Made by a program: the position numbers and the translations under genes
Notes under the pieces: generated by a model
Seen by the model: the letters and a program-made list of their open reading frames with translations, nothing else
What the model was told of the DNA's origin: nothing
Databases searched by the model: none
Origin: Hoeflea sp. IMCC20628
GTDB taxonomy: Bacteria; Pseudomonadota; Alphaproteobacteria; Rhizobiales; Rhizobiaceae
Direction of reading: 5' to 3'
Assembly: GCF_001011155.1 (NCBI RefSeq)
Contig: NZ_CP011479.1
Span: forward strand, 3,118,501 to 3,182,500
DNA: 64,000 nt
Part shown: one piece after another, positions 35,647 through 45,842 of the stretch
Layout: the number at the start of each line of letters is the position of its first letter
Numbering within the stretch: position 1 is the stretch's first letter

Positions 35647-36543
35647 CTACCCGACTTTGAAAAATGCGAACGCAGCATCAAGGTCACGCTTGAGCTGTTC
35701 GGCAACATTTTGTGATTCCGCGAGGATTTCCTTGGCCTTGAGGAAATCCAGAACGCGAAATTGGTGTACTTCGGGTCTGAGAAGAATGTGTGGTGGATGG
35801 GCCTGGCGCTTCATCTCGATGATGGATTGCATCATCAGCTGGCTTGCACCGAACATCATGTCGACGGTGGACGGCACCTGACCTGGCGTTCCCGAAGGCA
35901 GCCCCACCACGTCAACGCCGATGACAATGTCGGCCAACCCGTTCAATTGATCGAATGGCACCGGATTGAAGATGCCGCCGTCGATCATGATCCTGTCGCC
36001 AATCGTCACGGGGCGGAAGACTGCCGGGATTGCGGCGGAGGCGGCAAGTGCCGGGCGCAAATCACCTTCCGTGCATACCACTTCACAATGCCCGTAATAA
36101 TCGGTGACCATGATTTTGGTCGGAATCTTGAGATCTTCGAACCGATGCGCCACGGTGTCGGGCAGGAAAGCTTCGAGAATGCGTTCAATATTGAACTGAC
36201 CCAACCGAAGCCCGCCTTCCATGGCGTCCTTGACGCCGCGTGGGCGGGCCGCTTTCCATATCCGGCCAATCGCGTTTGAAGGCTTTCCGATCGTGGCCAG
36301 AGTGTGAGCGCGGATTTCCTCACCGGATAACCCTGAGGCCATCGACGCGCCCATGATGGCGCCAATTGACGATCCCGAAATCGCCACGGGTTGAATGCCC
36401 ATGGCGTTGAGGGTTTCGATAATGTGGATATGGGCAATCCCGCGCGCACCGCCGCCGCCAAATGCGATTGCGACAGTCGGGTCGGAAGATCGAACCGGAT
36501 GATCCGGAATGGCGGTTATTGCGTCACTCATTGTCGAGACCAT
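35647..36543 (-). CDS. Patatin-like phospholipase
   Basis: A 298-residue patatin-domain hydrolase. The oxyanion box is FGGGGARGIAH, nucleophile Ser59 is in GSSIGA, and the catalytic Asp is in MIDGGIFNPVP, so the Ser-Asp dyad is complete. It resembles RssA-type cytosolic proteins without signal peptide. An alternative ATG lies 12 bp downstream at 36531. Its start overlaps the end of rsmD by about 20 bp. Confidence 0.85.
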   Translation of the reverse strand: MVSTMSDAITAIPDHPVRSSDPTVAIAFGGGGARGIAHIHIIETLNAMGIQPVAISGSSIGAIMGASMASGLSGEEIRAHTLATIGKPSNAIGRIWKAARPRGVKDAMEGGLRLGQFNIERILEAFLPDTVAHRFEDLKIPTKIMVTDYYGHCEVVCTEGDLRPALAASAAIPAVFRPVTIGDRIMIDGGIFNPVPFDQLNGLADIVIGVDVVGLPSGTPGQVPSTVDMMFGASQLMMQSIIEMKRQAHPPHILLRPEVHQFRVLDFLKAKEILAESQNVAEQLKRDLDAAFAFFKVG

Positions 36544-37144
36544 TGTTGGCGATGGCCGGGTTCAGATTTTCAGCACCGGACCGGCCGGCTGCATTATAGC
36601 GAAAAATGCGCATGATCGTGTCACCAAATGCGCGGCTCTCCAACAATTCGAACGCCGCTCCGGGATCAGGAGAGGCAGCAGCCTCTTCTTCGAGAACAAT
36701 CAGCGCGCCGTCGCCCAGCCAGCCGCCTCGGGCGGCCGACGTGAGCGCATCATCGCCCAGACCCCGGCCATAGGGCGGATCGGCGAAAACCAGATCAAAC
36801 TGTCCCATTGTGCCGCAGGGCCCGAGTTTGGTGGCATCGCGGCGATACAATCGGGCGCGACCCTGCAACCCGAGGGTCTCGATGTTTTGCTGGATGATCC
36901 CGCGGCCTTCGACGCCATTTTCCACAAACAGCGCAGAGCGGCAGCCGCGCGACAAGGCTTCCAGCCCCAGCGCGCCGGTGCCTGCGAACAGGTCAAGCAC
37001 GCGGGTTCCATCGAGCGCCTCGGCATAGCCATGGCTCAGGATATTGAACAGGCTTTCGCGGCTCCGGTCCGTGGTGGGGCGGATTGACTGGGTTTTGGGT
37101 GCGGCAAGGTTTCTGCCGCGAAACTCACCGCCGACGATCCGCAC
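36524..37144 (-). CDS. rsmD: 16S rRNA (guanine(966)-N2)-methyltransferase
   Basis: A 206-residue Rsm[13 protein letters not shown] opens the protein, [15 protein letters not shown] follows, then the SAM motif [19 protein letters not shown] and the catalytic FADPPYGRG. The GTG at 37144 gives exactly the family N-terminus; the frame extends to 37261 but only through the rluB tail. It overlaps the 3' end of rluB by 20 bp, so the rRNA modification genes are coupled. Confidence 0.93.
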   Translation of the reverse strand: MRIVGGEFRGRNLAAPKTQSIRPTTDRSRESLFNILSHGYAEALDGTRVLDLFAGTGALGLEALSRGCRSALFVENGVEGRGIIQQNIETLGLQGRARLYRRDATKLGPCGTMGQFDLVFADPPYGRGLGDDALTSAARGGWLGDGALIVLEEEAAASPDPGAAFELLESRAFGDTIMRIFRYNAAGRSGAENLNPAIANNGLDNE

Positions 37145-38675
37145 CGGGTCCACGTCCCTTGCCGGAAGCTGGCTTGCCACCGCGATCGCCTGAAGGTCTG
37201 CCTTCCGGCGCCTTGCCGGGACCCTTGCTGAAACTCTTGCCCGGGCCCTTCGAAGGACCATCGAACGATTTGCCGCCGCCTGGTTTGCCGGACGGCTTCA
37301 TTCCGGGCTTGCCGCCGGGCTTCTTGAAGTCCCGCTCTGGCCTGGCTTCAGCGCCTTCGGCTGCGGGACGGGGTTTGGATCGACCCTTGGGAAAGCTGCC
37401 GCGGCGGGTATCTGCACGCTGATCGGCGCGGGCGGGCTTGCCGGAGCTGCGTTCGCCGTCGCCCTTTTTCTCGTCCGCGACCGGACGTGCGCCCGGCGCC
37501 ATCCAGACATTGGTGGCGCGGCTGCGCTGGACAAAGCTGCGCTTGGCAGGCTTGCCACCAGGCTCCTCGTTACGTCCGCCGCCTGGCCGTTCTCCTTTCG
37601 GAGCGCCAAAAGGCTTGCGGTCTCCGCGATCACGGTCCGGGGCACGGTCGCGATCCTTGCCAAACGATTTTCCGTCGCGCTCGGGCCGTCCGGGCTTGGT
37701 GTCCAGACGGGCCCGTGCGCGCTCAGTCTTTTCCGAAGCTGAGATCCATTCGCGCTGCGCCGGTTTGGCGGGCGCCTTGGGCTTGGCTTCAGGTTTCGGC
37801 GGCGGAAGATGCTCGCTCAGCGGCGCCTCGAAATTGGCGCCAGATTCCTCGATCATGCGCTCGCCGAGCTGTTCGCGCAGGATCCGGCTCTTGATTTCGA
37901 AAACTTCGCCTTCGCGAATATCGCCAAGCTGAAAGGGTCCGAAGGAAATGCGGATCAGGCGATTGACGTCGAGACCGAGGGCGCCGAGCACATTCTTGAT
38001 CTCGCGGTTCTTGCCTTCGCGCAAGCCCATGGTGATCCAGACATTGTGGCCCTGCTTGCGATCCAGCGTCGCCTCGATGGCGCCATAAAGCACGCCCTCG
38101 ACGGCAATGCCGTCTTTCAGCTCATCAAGCCGGGCCTGATCAATATCGCCATAGGCGCGGACGCGGTAGCGTCGCAGCCAGCCGGTCTGAGGCAGTTCCA
38201 GCGTCCGGGCCAAGCCGCCATCATTGGTCAGCAGCAACAGCCCTTCTGTATTGATGTCGAGCCGGCCGACGGTCAGGACGCGCGGCAGATGATTAGGCAA
38301 TCTGTCGAAAACGGTTTCGCGGCCCTCGGGATCCTTGTTGGTCGTCACCAGGCCCGCAGGCTTGTTGTAAACCCAAAGCCGGGTGCGCTCGATCCCGTCA
38401 ATTACCTCGTTATCAACCTCTATCCGGTCGGACATGGAAACAACGATGGCCGGACTTTCAAGGACCTTGCCGTTGACCTTGACTCGTCCCTCGGCGACCA
38501 TCCGCTCGATATCGCGGCGCGACGCCACGCCGGCACGGGCCAGGATCTTGGCGATACGGCCGCTATCGGCGGCGGGCTCTGTTGTTTCCGGCGGGGCCTT
38601 ACGGGGCGATGCCTTGTCTGGCGTCGCCGTATCGGAGTGCGGTTTGCCGGGTTTGGGCTTGTCTTGTTCTGTCAT
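37125..38675 (-). CDS. rluB: 23S rRNA pseudouridine synthase RluB-like, with long disordered C-terminal tail
   Basis: A 516-residue RsuA/RluB-family synthase. An S4 RNA-binding domain (about residues 45-105; [20 protein letters not shown]) precedes the synthase domain with catalytic Asp in [13 protein letters not shown]. After about residue 290 comes a ~220-residue tail made of Lys, Arg, Gly, Pro, Ser and Asp (for example [19 protein letters not shown]), plainly disordered and basic. Such tails occur in Rhizobiales RluB and may bind rRNA. Start ATG 38675 follows GGCAGG; the extension to 38786 was rejected. Confidence 0.9.
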   Translation of the reverse strand: MTEQDKPKPGKPHSDTATPDKASPRKAPPETTEPAADSGRIAKILARAGVASRRDIERMVAEGRVKVNGKVLESPAIVVSMSDRIEVDNEVIDGIERTRLWVYNKPAGLVTTNKDPEGRETVFDRLPNHLPRVLTVGRLDINTEGLLLLTNDGGLARTLELPQTGWLRRYRVRAYGDIDQARLDELKDGIAVEGVLYGAIEATLDRKQGHNVWITMGLREGKNREIKNVLGALGLDVNRLIRISFGPFQLGDIREGEVFEIKSRILREQLGERMIEESGANFEAPLSEHLPPPKPEAKPKAPAKPAQREWISASEKTERARARLDTKPGRPERDGKSFGKDRDRAPDRDRGDRKPFGAPKGERPGGGRNEEPGGKPAKRSFVQRSRATNVWMAPGARPVADEKKGDGERSSGKPARADQRADTRRGSFPKGRSKPRPAAEGAEARPERDFKKPGGKPGMKPSGKPGGGKSFDGPSKGPGKSFSKGPGKAPEGRPSGDRGGKPASGKGRGPGADRRR

Positions 38676-38846
38676 TTGTTGTCTGCCTGCCTCTACAGCG
38701 CGTTCTTCGATCTTTCCAGATTGCAAGGGCACTGTAACATGTTTGGTTTGGCGATACGTCGTTCGACAGATCGGTTCTGTTGTCATGGGGGTATGGCCGC
38801 TTAGATCGCTGTCTATCAGGTTGAACGAGCCGGGTTAAGGGGTTTC

Positions 38847-39323
38847 ATGCATGGTCTTACTGCAGCAGGACGTTTCGTGATCAGCAAGGGCTTTATGGAC
38901 CTGGCGCTTGACGAGGCGCGGGCGGCGGCCTCGCGCGGTGAAGTGCCGGTGGGCGCGGTGGTGGTTCGCGACGGTGTGGTGGTATCGCGTGCAGGCAACC
39001 GGACCCGCGAGCTCAACGACGTGACCGCCCATGCTGAAATTCTAGCCATCAGACAAGCTGCAGAAAGCCTCGGAACCGAGCGGCTGACCGACGCCGACCT
39101 CTATGTCACGCTTGAACCCTGCACCATGTGCGCAGCGGCGATCTCGTTTGCCAGATTGCGGCGGTTGTATTTCGGGGCTGAAGACCAAAAGGGCGGCGCC
39201 GTAACAAGCGGCGTGCGGTTCTTCAACCAACCCACCTGCCACCACAGCCCCGATATCTATCCCGGCATGGCATCCAGTGACGCCACGCATCTGCTCAAGG
39301 GATTTTTCAAGGATCGTCGCTAA
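38847..39323 (+). CDS. tadA: tRNA-specific adenosine deaminase
   Basis: A 158-residue cytidine-deaminase-fold enzyme. The zinc site is HAEILAIRQ (catalytic Glu) with PCTMCAAAI, and EVPVGAVVV is typical of TadA, which converts A34 to inosine in tRNA-Arg. AAGGGG precedes the ATG at 38847; a shorter start at 38895 is possible. It is divergent from rluB, a conserved neighbour in Rhizobiales. Confidence 0.9.
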   Translation: MHGLTAAGRFVISKGFMDLALDEARAAASRGEVPVGAVVVRDGVVVSRAGNRTRELNDVTAHAEILAIRQAAESLGTERLTDADLYVTLEPCTMCAAAISFARLRRLYFGAEDQKGGAVTSGVRFFNQPTCHHSPDIYPGMASSDATHLLKGFFKDRR

Positions 39324-39332
39324 ATCAAGCGC

Positions 39333-39992
39333 TTACCAAGGCCACCAGGTTCTTTTCCCAGTGCCAGCTTTTTTGGCTTCGGAAATGCGCCGCCGTTCCT
39401 TGACGCGCTCGGGCTCGCCAAGTTCGCCCGCCGGGGCAGAGGCAGCCGGCTGGCGATAGGTCAGCGGCGGATCGGACAAAAAGCGGCGGCGGTCGGAATA
39501 AGCACCTTGCTGGATCTTCCTTGCCTGCTGATAGTTCTCACGCTGTTTCTGCAGCTTGAGAATTTCAGACGGGCTCGGTGGCCCATCACCTGCACCGCCA
39601 GAATTCGGCATACTGCCTCCTGAAGACGCAACCCGCTTGGCCAAGGGAGAGCTGTAATTCGCGCCACCGGAGTCAGCCTCTGCAATCAACCGCTTGCGGG
39701 TATCCTCAGGTGATTCAACCCATGCAGGGTTGTTTTCGGCAAGATTTTGCTGAGGCGCCGGAAGGCTTGCAGTATCACCCGGCTTCACAATTGCAGGGCG
39801 CGGCTTGTACTCGATACCCGCTCCCTTGTTGCTCTTGCCGATCGACGCAATGTTGCCAATGTCATCAATAAGTTGCGCGGTCGCCGTCTTGTCAGTGCCA
39901 TAGGTTGGACCAAGACAGCCCGACACGGTCAGGCTGGCTGCAATGAGGGCGCCGATGGTCACGCAGGCGCGATACTCTGTCTTCATTGTCAT
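39333..39992 (-). CDS. Conserved lipoprotein
   Basis: A 219-residue protein with a lipoprotein signal: basic start, hydrophobic IGALIAASL and lipobox VSGC near residue 26. The mature part is hydrophilic, low in order, Pro/Ser/Gly/Lys-rich, with SPSEILKLQKQRENYQQARKI as a probable helix and a WWPW tail. It looks like the uncharacterised outer-membrane or periplasmic lipoproteins common in Rhizobiales. A second ATG two codons in is possible. It converges with tadA ten bases away. Confidence 0.7.
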   Translation of the reverse strand: MTMKTEYRACVTIGALIAASLTVSGCLGPTYGTDKTATAQLIDDIGNIASIGKSNKGAGIEYKPRPAIVKPGDTASLPAPQQNLAENNPAWVESPEDTRKRLIAEADSGGANYSSPLAKRVASSGGSMPNSGGAGDGPPSPSEILKLQKQRENYQQARKIQQGAYSDRRRFLSDPPLTYRQPAASAPAGELGEPERVKERRRISEAKKAGTGKRTWWPW

Positions 39993-40149
39993 ACGCGGGG
40001 TCCCGTCTCAGACAGTCACTTGGAATTCAAACTGCTTGTCGTCGCACAATCCGGCCATTTTCAGGCAGACCGGACGTATTCAGCGGAGGTTTTATCGGAT
40101 CGGCGCAGCAAGGGCAATTGACCCCGCGAATTTTGCTCCAGAACAATAC

Positions 40150-40180
40150 AGCGCCAGGCTCCGGAGCCTGGCGCTTTTTT
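40150..40180. terminator. Perfect palindromic terminator at the end of ileS
   Basis: A 26-bp perfect palindrome (AGCGCCAGGCTCC with its complement) touches the ileS stop codon. The T6 run lies on the plus-strand side, while the minus-strand (ileS) side continues with a looser TGTATTGTTCT. It may end ileS transcription and also stop plus-strand antisense transcription. Confidence 0.6.
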
Positions 40181-43112
40181 ACAGTCGGCCCAGCTTTTTG
40201 AGTTCCTGCAGGGCAGCGGCATCCCGGGCCGACACATCCGGAAATGCCGGATCGGAGCCGACATCGTCGGTAATGCGCCATGAACGGGCACATTTCACCC
40301 CTTCTGCAAGCGCAGGCACAACAGCGACGGCGCTGACATCGTCAATCCGGAACGCGGAGTCAGGCCCTGGAGTCGTCTCAACCTTCACACCCGAGGTGAT
40401 GCAGATTTCGGCAAAATCGCAATCTCCGATCGCCTCCACCAGTGCCGAGTCGGTGATATGGACCACAGGCGCGGCCTCCAGCGACGAGCCGATGCGCTTT
40501 TCACGCCGCTCGATTTCAAGCGCACCGGTGACGACACGCCGTACGGTGCGGATTTTTTTCCACTTGGCCGCCAGAGCGTCGTCGCGCCATTCACCTGGCA
40601 CCTCGGGGAACTGTTCGAGATGAACCGATTCGGCATCCGGCTTGTTGGAAAGCCATGCCTCTTCCATGGTGAAGGGCAGCATTGGCGCCAGCCATGTCAC
40701 CAGGCAATCGAAGATGGTGCGAATCACCTGAAGCGACGCGTGTCGGCGCTGGCTCGATGGTGCATCGCAGTAGAGCGCGTCCTTGCGGATATCGAAGTAG
40801 AACGCGGAAAGCTCGATATTGGCAAAATCGGTGAGTGCGCGGGAGATGCGCTTGAAATCGAAATTGTCGTAACCGGTGCGCACCAGCACATCCAGCTCGG
40901 CAAGCCGATGCAGCATCAGCCGCTCCAGTTCTGGCATATCAGCTGGCGCAACCGTGTCACCCGCGTCGTGGGACAGGGTGCCCAGCATCCAGCGGATGGA
41001 ATTGCGCAGCTTGCGATAGGCATCGATATTGGTCTGGATGACCGTCTTGCCGAGACGCTGATCCTCCCAATAATCGGTGTTCATCACCCACAAGCGCAAA
41101 ATGTCAGCGCCGGACTTGTTCATGATGTCCTGCGGGAACACCTGATTGTTCAGCGATTTTGACATCTTGCGGCCGTCTTCGGCCATGGTGAAGCCATGGG
41201 TGATGACCGCATCATAGGGTGCGCGGCCGCGGGTGGCGCAGCTTTCGAGCAGCGAGGAATGGAACCAGCCGCGGTGCTGATCGGAACCTTCCAAATAGAC
41301 ATCTGCCGGCCATTTGAGATCCGGGCGATCCTCCAGCGTGAACACATGGGTACAACCCGAATCAAACCAGACATCGAGAATGTCAGTGACCTGGAGCCAT
41401 TTCGGATCGCTGGCCTTGTCGCCGAGGAAGCGCTCGCGGGCGCCCTGTGCAAACCAAGCGTCCGAGCCTTCAGCTTCAAAAGCTTCGAGAATGCGGGCAT
41501 TGACCGCATCATCGTCGAGCACGACGCCATCAACATCGGCGAAGACGCAGATCGGCACGCCCCAGGCGCGCTGGCGCGACAGCACCCAGTCGGGCCGGTC
41601 CTCGATCATGCCGCGCAGGCGGTTCTGTCCGGCGGCCGGCACGAAACGGGTGTCCTCGATGCCTTTCAGCGCACGCGACCGAAGCGTGGTGCCGTCGCCG
41701 AAATCCTTGTCCATGTAGACAAACCATTGCGGCGTGTTGCGGAAGATGATCGGCTTCTTTGACCGCCAGGAATGCGGATAGTCATGCTTGATACGGCCTC
41801 GAGCAAACAGATTGCCGGCCTCGATCAGCGCAGTGATCACGGCCTGATTGGCGTCGCCCTTCTTGCCCTTGTCATCGATCACCCGTGCCGGCCCGCCTTC
41901 GCGGTCCGGTCCCAGACCCGGTACATCCTTGGTGTAGAAGCCGGCGTCATCGACGGTGAACGGGATAGCTGACGAGATGCCGCGGGCCTCGATGTCACGC
42001 GCGGCATCCATCCAGGCTTCAAAGTCTTCGCGACCATGGCCGGGCGCGGTGTGGACAAAGCCGGTACCAGCATCATCGGTGACGTGATCACCGGCGATCA
42101 GCGGAACGCCAAACTCGTAGCCGCCGCCGAGGCCCTTGAGCGGGTGAGCGCAGACCATGCCTTCCAGATCGCTGGAGTTGACGTCGGAGAAGCGTTTGTA
42201 CTGAAGCTTGGCCTTGGCGAAACATTCTTCAGCCAGTGCATCGGCAAAGATCAGTCTCTCGCCCGCTTGCGGACCGAAATCATTCTCCGCTGCAGTGACC
42301 TCATAAAGGCCGTAGCCGATGCGGGTGGAGAATGAGACAGCACGGTTGCCGGGGATGGTCCAGGGGGTCGTCGTCCAGATAACCACGGCGGCGTCGGCAA
42401 ATTCGCTCGAACCACCAGACGCAATCGGGAACTTCACCCAGATCGTGTCACTCTCAACCACTTGATACTCGACCTCGGCCTCGGCCAAAGCCGTGCGTTC
42501 GACCACCGACCACATGATCGGCTTGGAACCGCGATAAAGCTGGCCTGATTTGGCGATCTTCAGCAGTTCACCGGCGATCCGCGCTTCGGCGTGGAAATCC
42601 ATGGTCTTGTAGGGATTGTCGAAATCGCCCTCGATGCCGAGACGCTTGAACTCCTCGGACTGCACATCAACCCAATGCTGGGCCCAGTTGCGGCATTCCT
42701 TGCGGAATTCCAGCATCGCAGCAGGATCTTTCAGGTCCGGCTTTTCCTTGCCCTTGGAGCGGTAGTTCTCTTCCTCGATCTTCCATTCGATCGGCAGACC
42801 GTGGCAATCCCATCCCGGCACATAATTGGAATCAAATCCGCGCATCTGGAACGAGCGGGTGATGACGTCCTTGAGGATCTTGTTGAGCGCATGGCCGATA
42901 TGGATGTTGCCGTTGGCGTAGGGCGGGCCGTCATGCAGCACGTATTTGGGACGTCCGGCGGAGGTTTCACGCAGCTTGTCGTAAAGCCGCATTTCCTGCC
43001 AACGGGCAACCAGTTCGGGCTCCATCTTGGGAAGGCCGCCGCGCATCGGGAATTCGGTTTCAGGCAGATTGAGCGTCTTGGAGTAATCGAGCTTGTCGTT
43101 GGTGTCGGTCAT
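40179..43112 (-). CDS. ileS: Isoleucyl-tRNA synthetase
   Basis: A 977-residue class I synthetase. The HIGH motif is in [14 protein letters not shown] near residue 70, the editing domain CP1 follows ([12 protein letters not shown]), and KMSKS is in [11 protein letters not shown]. The C-terminal zinc knuckle of the E. coli enzyme (KCERCW...CGRC) is eroded to KCARSW and SARDA, so only one Cys remains. It has 253 bp of upstream space for its own promoter. Confidence 0.96.
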   Translation of the reverse strand: MTDTNDKLDYSKTLNLPETEFPMRGGLPKMEPELVARWQEMRLYDKLRETSAGRPKYVLHDGPPYANGNIHIGHALNKILKDVITRSFQMRGFDSNYVPGWDCHGLPIEWKIEEENYRSKGKEKPDLKDPAAMLEFRKECRNWAQHWVDVQSEEFKRLGIEGDFDNPYKTMDFHAEARIAGELLKIAKSGQLYRGSKPIMWSVVERTALAEAEVEYQVVESDTIWVKFPIASGGSSEFADAAVVIWTTTPWTIPGNRAVSFSTRIGYGLYEVTAAENDFGPQAGERLIFADALAEECFAKAKLQYKRFSDVNSSDLEGMVCAHPLKGLGGGYEFGVPLIAGDHVTDDAGTGFVHTAPGHGREDFEAWMDAARDIEARGISSAIPFTVDDAGFYTKDVPGLGPDREGGPARVIDDKGKKGDANQAVITALIEAGNLFARGRIKHDYPHSWRSKKPIIFRNTPQWFVYMDKDFGDGTTLRSRALKGIEDTRFVPAAGQNRLRGMIEDRPDWVLSRQRAWGVPICVFADVDGVVLDDDAVNARILEAFEAEGSDAWFAQGARERFLGDKASDPKWLQVTDILDVWFDSGCTHVFTLEDRPDLKWPADVYLEGSDQHRGWFHSSLLESCATRGRAPYDAVITHGFTMAEDGRKMSKSLNNQVFPQDIMNKSGADILRLWVMNTDYWEDQRLGKTVIQTNIDAYRKLRNSIRWMLGTLSHDAGDTVAPADMPELERLMLHRLAELDVLVRTGYDNFDFKRISRALTDFANIELSAFYFDIRKDALYCDAPSSQRRHASLQVIRTIFDCLVTWLAPMLPFTMEEAWLSNKPDAESVHLEQFPEVPGEWRDDALAAKWKKIRTVRRVVTGALEIERREKRIGSSLEAAPVVHITDSALVEAIGDCDFAEICITSGVKVETTPGPDSAFRIDDVSAVAVVPALAEGVKCARSWRITDDVGSDPAFPDVSARDAAALQELKKLGRL

Positions 43113-43365
43113 GGTGTCGCAATCTTTTGGGCCAATGGCCCGTGGTGGACATAGTATCGAAGAATTCGGAAGCGGACGCGGAGTTCACGCCAAAATGCCC
43201 GGTCTCCTGCGAGCTCTGCTCAGCGGGAAACCGGGACCATAATTCGTATCGGCGGCGAGCCTGTGATCGGGACAACCGTGGTCATGGGTCGGGTTCATAC
43301 TGGTTTTTGCGCTGCATGAAAAGAACATTGCGTGCCGCAAATGCTTCATGTTCAGGTTCCTGCCC

Positions 43366-44118
43366 TCAAGACTTGAGCCGATCATAAATCAATCGTCGCA
43401 TCAAAGCCGTCACCGGCTTGGGTAAAATCCTGCCCGTGAATGCAATAGCCCGGTTTGGCAAACCGGGAATTGATGTCTTCCTGCCCGCAAGCACGTCAGC
43501 CATGATGAGGCTTGCCGCCAGGTCCGGAGCCATGCGTTTGCTGGCATCTGCGCCTTGCGGCGCGTGCGTTTCGGCATGATCGGTGCGCAGGGGACCCGGA
43601 AATGCCACAGTAATCGTCACGCCTTTGGTTTTGGCCAGTTTGCGCATGCTCTTGGCATAGATCGCCAGCGCATCTTTGGAGGCGGCATAGCTGGCAGCAC
43701 CCGGATAGCCTGTGAAATGCGACAGCGACGAGACAAAGACCATTGCCGCACCGGGTGCAAGTGCGTCGGCCGCGAACAGACTGGCCGTGATCACCATTGG
43801 TGCTTCGGTGTTGACGCGCAGCAGATCAATATGCGCCTGAGCGGACAATGTCTCGAACCGGCCAGTGGCGTTGATTCCGGCATTGAGGACAACCAGATCA
43901 TAGGGACCGGAATCCACAAGTCTGGGCATGATCCGGTCAAGCTGGTCGCGGCTGGTCAGATCACACTGAACGAAATCAACCGGTCCACTGGTCAATTGCG
44001 GCGTATCGCGATCCAGCACGACCGCATCATAGCCGTTGGCCAACAGCCAGCCGACAGTTGCTGCACCCAGCCCGGAACTGCCTCCGGTAACAAGCGCACG
44101 CTTTGAAGCCCGGATCAC
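43366..44118 (-). CDS. SDR-family oxidoreductase
   Basis: A 250-residue short-chain dehydrogenase. TGGSSGLG is the cofactor motif, LNAG follows, and Ser plus YAASK form the active site. GTG at 44118 overlaps the end of the preceding SDR gene (GTGA). Substrate is unknown; it is the last gene of the HAD-ribF-SDR-SDR operon. Confidence 0.82.
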   Translation of the reverse strand: MIRASKRALVTGGSSGLGAATVGWLLANGYDAVVLDRDTPQLTSGPVDFVQCDLTSRDQLDRIMPRLVDSGPYDLVVLNAGINATGRFETLSAQAHIDLLRVNTEAPMVITASLFAADALAPGAAMVFVSSLSHFTGYPGAASYAASKDALAIYAKSMRKLAKTKGVTITVAFPGPLRTDHAETHAPQGADASKRMAPDLAASLIMADVLAGRKTSIPGLPNRAIAFTGRILPKPVTALMRRLIYDRLKS

Positions 44119-44834
44119 AGCCGCCTCCCCGTAAAGGCGCCACCATTGAGATAGCGCACCCAGGACAAATTGACGGGAGACCGGCGCGCGGCAATGGCCG
44201 AAGCCATCATCGCCGCCACATCATCGGCTTCGAGAAACACCGACCGCATGCGGCCGGGATCATAACCGGCCTTGTCATGCATGTCAGTTTTCGCCGCACC
44301 AGGATGCAGAACCTGAACCGACACCTGCCCCTTCCACTCCGACCGCAGTGCGCGGGCCAGTCCGTGCAAGCCTGCCTTGGAGGCGGCATAGACTGGAATC
44401 GTCGCCGAGCCGGAACGGGCAACAGAACCGATCAATGTCAGGGTTCCCTTGGATTTCTTGAGCAAAGGAAAAAGAGCCCGCGCCTGCAGGATGGCCGAAA
44501 GAAGATTGACATCGAGGGTCTGGCGAATTGCCTCGGTGCTGTCGATGCCGTTGAGTGGCGCTATTCCGGTACCGGCATTAAGCACCACATTGTCGAGACC
44601 GTCCCAGCCGTGATCGCGAATACCATTGACCAGTGCCTGAGCCGAAAGCTGCGGATCATTCTGGTCGGCAACGACATATCCGGCGCCCTGCGGCAGCATG
44701 TCCGCGACGTCGGCTTGAGATTTGCGCCCGGACAGAAGCAGACTGTGGCGACGTGACAATTTCTTTGCCAGCGCCAGCCCCAGGCCGGTATTTCCGCCGG
44801 TAATCAGAATGCGGCGCGGCTTGGCGCCGATCAT
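44115..44834 (-). CDS. SDR-family oxidoreductase
   Basis: A 239-residue short-chain dehydrogenase with TGGNTGLG (cofactor), LNAGTG and YAASKAG (catalytic Tyr/Lys, with Ser in IGSVARSG). Its ATG overlaps the ribF stop by four bases. It is distinct in sequence from the next SDR, so the pair looks like functional partners rather than a recent duplication. Substrate is unknown. Confidence 0.82.
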   Translation of the reverse strand: MIGAKPRRILITGGNTGLGLALAKKLSRRHSLLLSGRKSQADVADMLPQGAGYVVADQNDPQLSAQALVNGIRDHGWDGLDNVVLNAGTGIAPLNGIDSTEAIRQTLDVNLLSAILQARALFPLLKKSKGTLTLIGSVARSGSATIPVYAASKAGLHGLARALRSEWKGQVSVQVLHPGAAKTDMHDKAGYDPGRMRSVFLEADDVAAMMASAIAARRSPVNLSWVRYLNGGAFTGRRL

Positions 44835-45820
44835 CCTGCGGGCTCAAATGTCATGGCCCGATCCAGCGGAGACAGCGGCGTCAGGTGCCCCAGAACAGCA
44901 CGCGCTTCGGCCTCGTCGATCTTCATCTGCGCCACCAACTCATCCAGTCCATCGAACTTTTCCTCGCCACGAAGCCTCGAGACAAACGAGACCGTGCATG
45001 TCTCGCCGTAGAGATCGCCGGAAAAATCGAACAGCACCGTTTCAAGAACCAATGCAGCGTTGTCATCGTCAACGGTTGGTCGACGGCCAAAACTTGCCAC
45101 GCCGTCGTAAACTGTTCCGTCAGCCTTGCGGAACCGGACTGCGTAGATTCCGGGCAGCAAGGTCGTTTCCGGCGGCAACGACATATTCGCGGTCGGATAG
45201 CCCAGTGTGCGGCCCAGTTTCTTGCCGTGAAGCACTTCGGAGGAGATTGCATAGCGATAGCCGAGCAATCCGGCAGCTTCAGCGACATCGCCAAGCGCCA
45301 GCGCCGCGCGGATGCGGCTCGACGAAACCACCTCGGCGTTTTCATCCTGGAATTGCTCAATCAGGGTGACATCAAATCCATGTCTGTCTCCGGCCTTCAT
45401 CAGAAAGTCCGGATTGCCTTCACGCCCCTTGCCGAAATGAAAATCATAGCCGGTGAAGACATGACGTACGCCAAGCTGGTTGCACAGGATGGCGGTGACA
45501 AACTCTTCCGCGCTTTGGGCGGAAAAGGCCTTGTCGAAGGGCTGCTCCACCACGGCATCAAAGCCGAGCTGCCCGAGGATGGCGGCTTTCATTGGCGCTG
45601 GGGTCAAGCGGAAGACCGGTTGCTCTGGACGAAAGACTGTTCGCGGATGCGGCTCGAAGGTGAGCACGACCGCCGAAACGCCCAATGCTTGCGATGCTTC
45701 GGTGGCGCGCGCCAGAACCGCCTGATGTCCACGATGCACGCCGTCAAAATTGCCGATAGCCACGACGCCGCCCTTAAGTTCGTCCGGGAAGCTTTCGACA
45801 TCATGGAACCGTTGCGCCAT
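44831..45820 (-). CDS. ribF: Bifunctional riboflavin kinase / FAD synthetase
   Basis: A 329-residue RibF that makes FMN and FAD from riboflavin. The FAD synthetase half has GNFDGVHRGHQAVL; the kinase half has LGRTLGYPTANMSLP and GVASFGRRPTV. The frame is open to 45877, but GGTGAGGA marks the ATG at 45820. It follows the HAD gene by 22 bp and leads into two SDR genes. Confidence 0.94.
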   Translation of the reverse strand: MAQRFHDVESFPDELKGGVVAIGNFDGVHRGHQAVLARATEASQALGVSAVVLTFEPHPRTVFRPEQPVFRLTPAPMKAAILGQLGFDAVVEQPFDKAFSAQSAEEFVTAILCNQLGVRHVFTGYDFHFGKGREGNPDFLMKAGDRHGFDVTLIEQFQDENAEVVSSSRIRAALALGDVAEAAGLLGYRYAISSEVLHGKKLGRTLGYPTANMSLPPETTLLPGIYAVRFRKADGTVYDGVASFGRRPTVDDDNAALVLETVLFDFSGDLYGETCTVSFVSRLRGEEKFDGLDELVAQMKIDEAEARAVLGHLTPLSPLDRAMTFEPAG

Positions 45821-45842
45821 CGTGTTCCTCACCTGGCGCCGC

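Noticed and set aside
43127-43387. 86-residue plus-strand ORF between ileS and the SDR gene
   Set aside because: Cys/Arg-rich composition, no recognisable family and no ribosome site; overlaps the ileS start region on the other strand.
44115-44834. The two SDR genes behind ribF as a recent tandem duplication
   Set aside because: Cofactor and active-site motifs are alike only at family level; the rest of the sequences differ.
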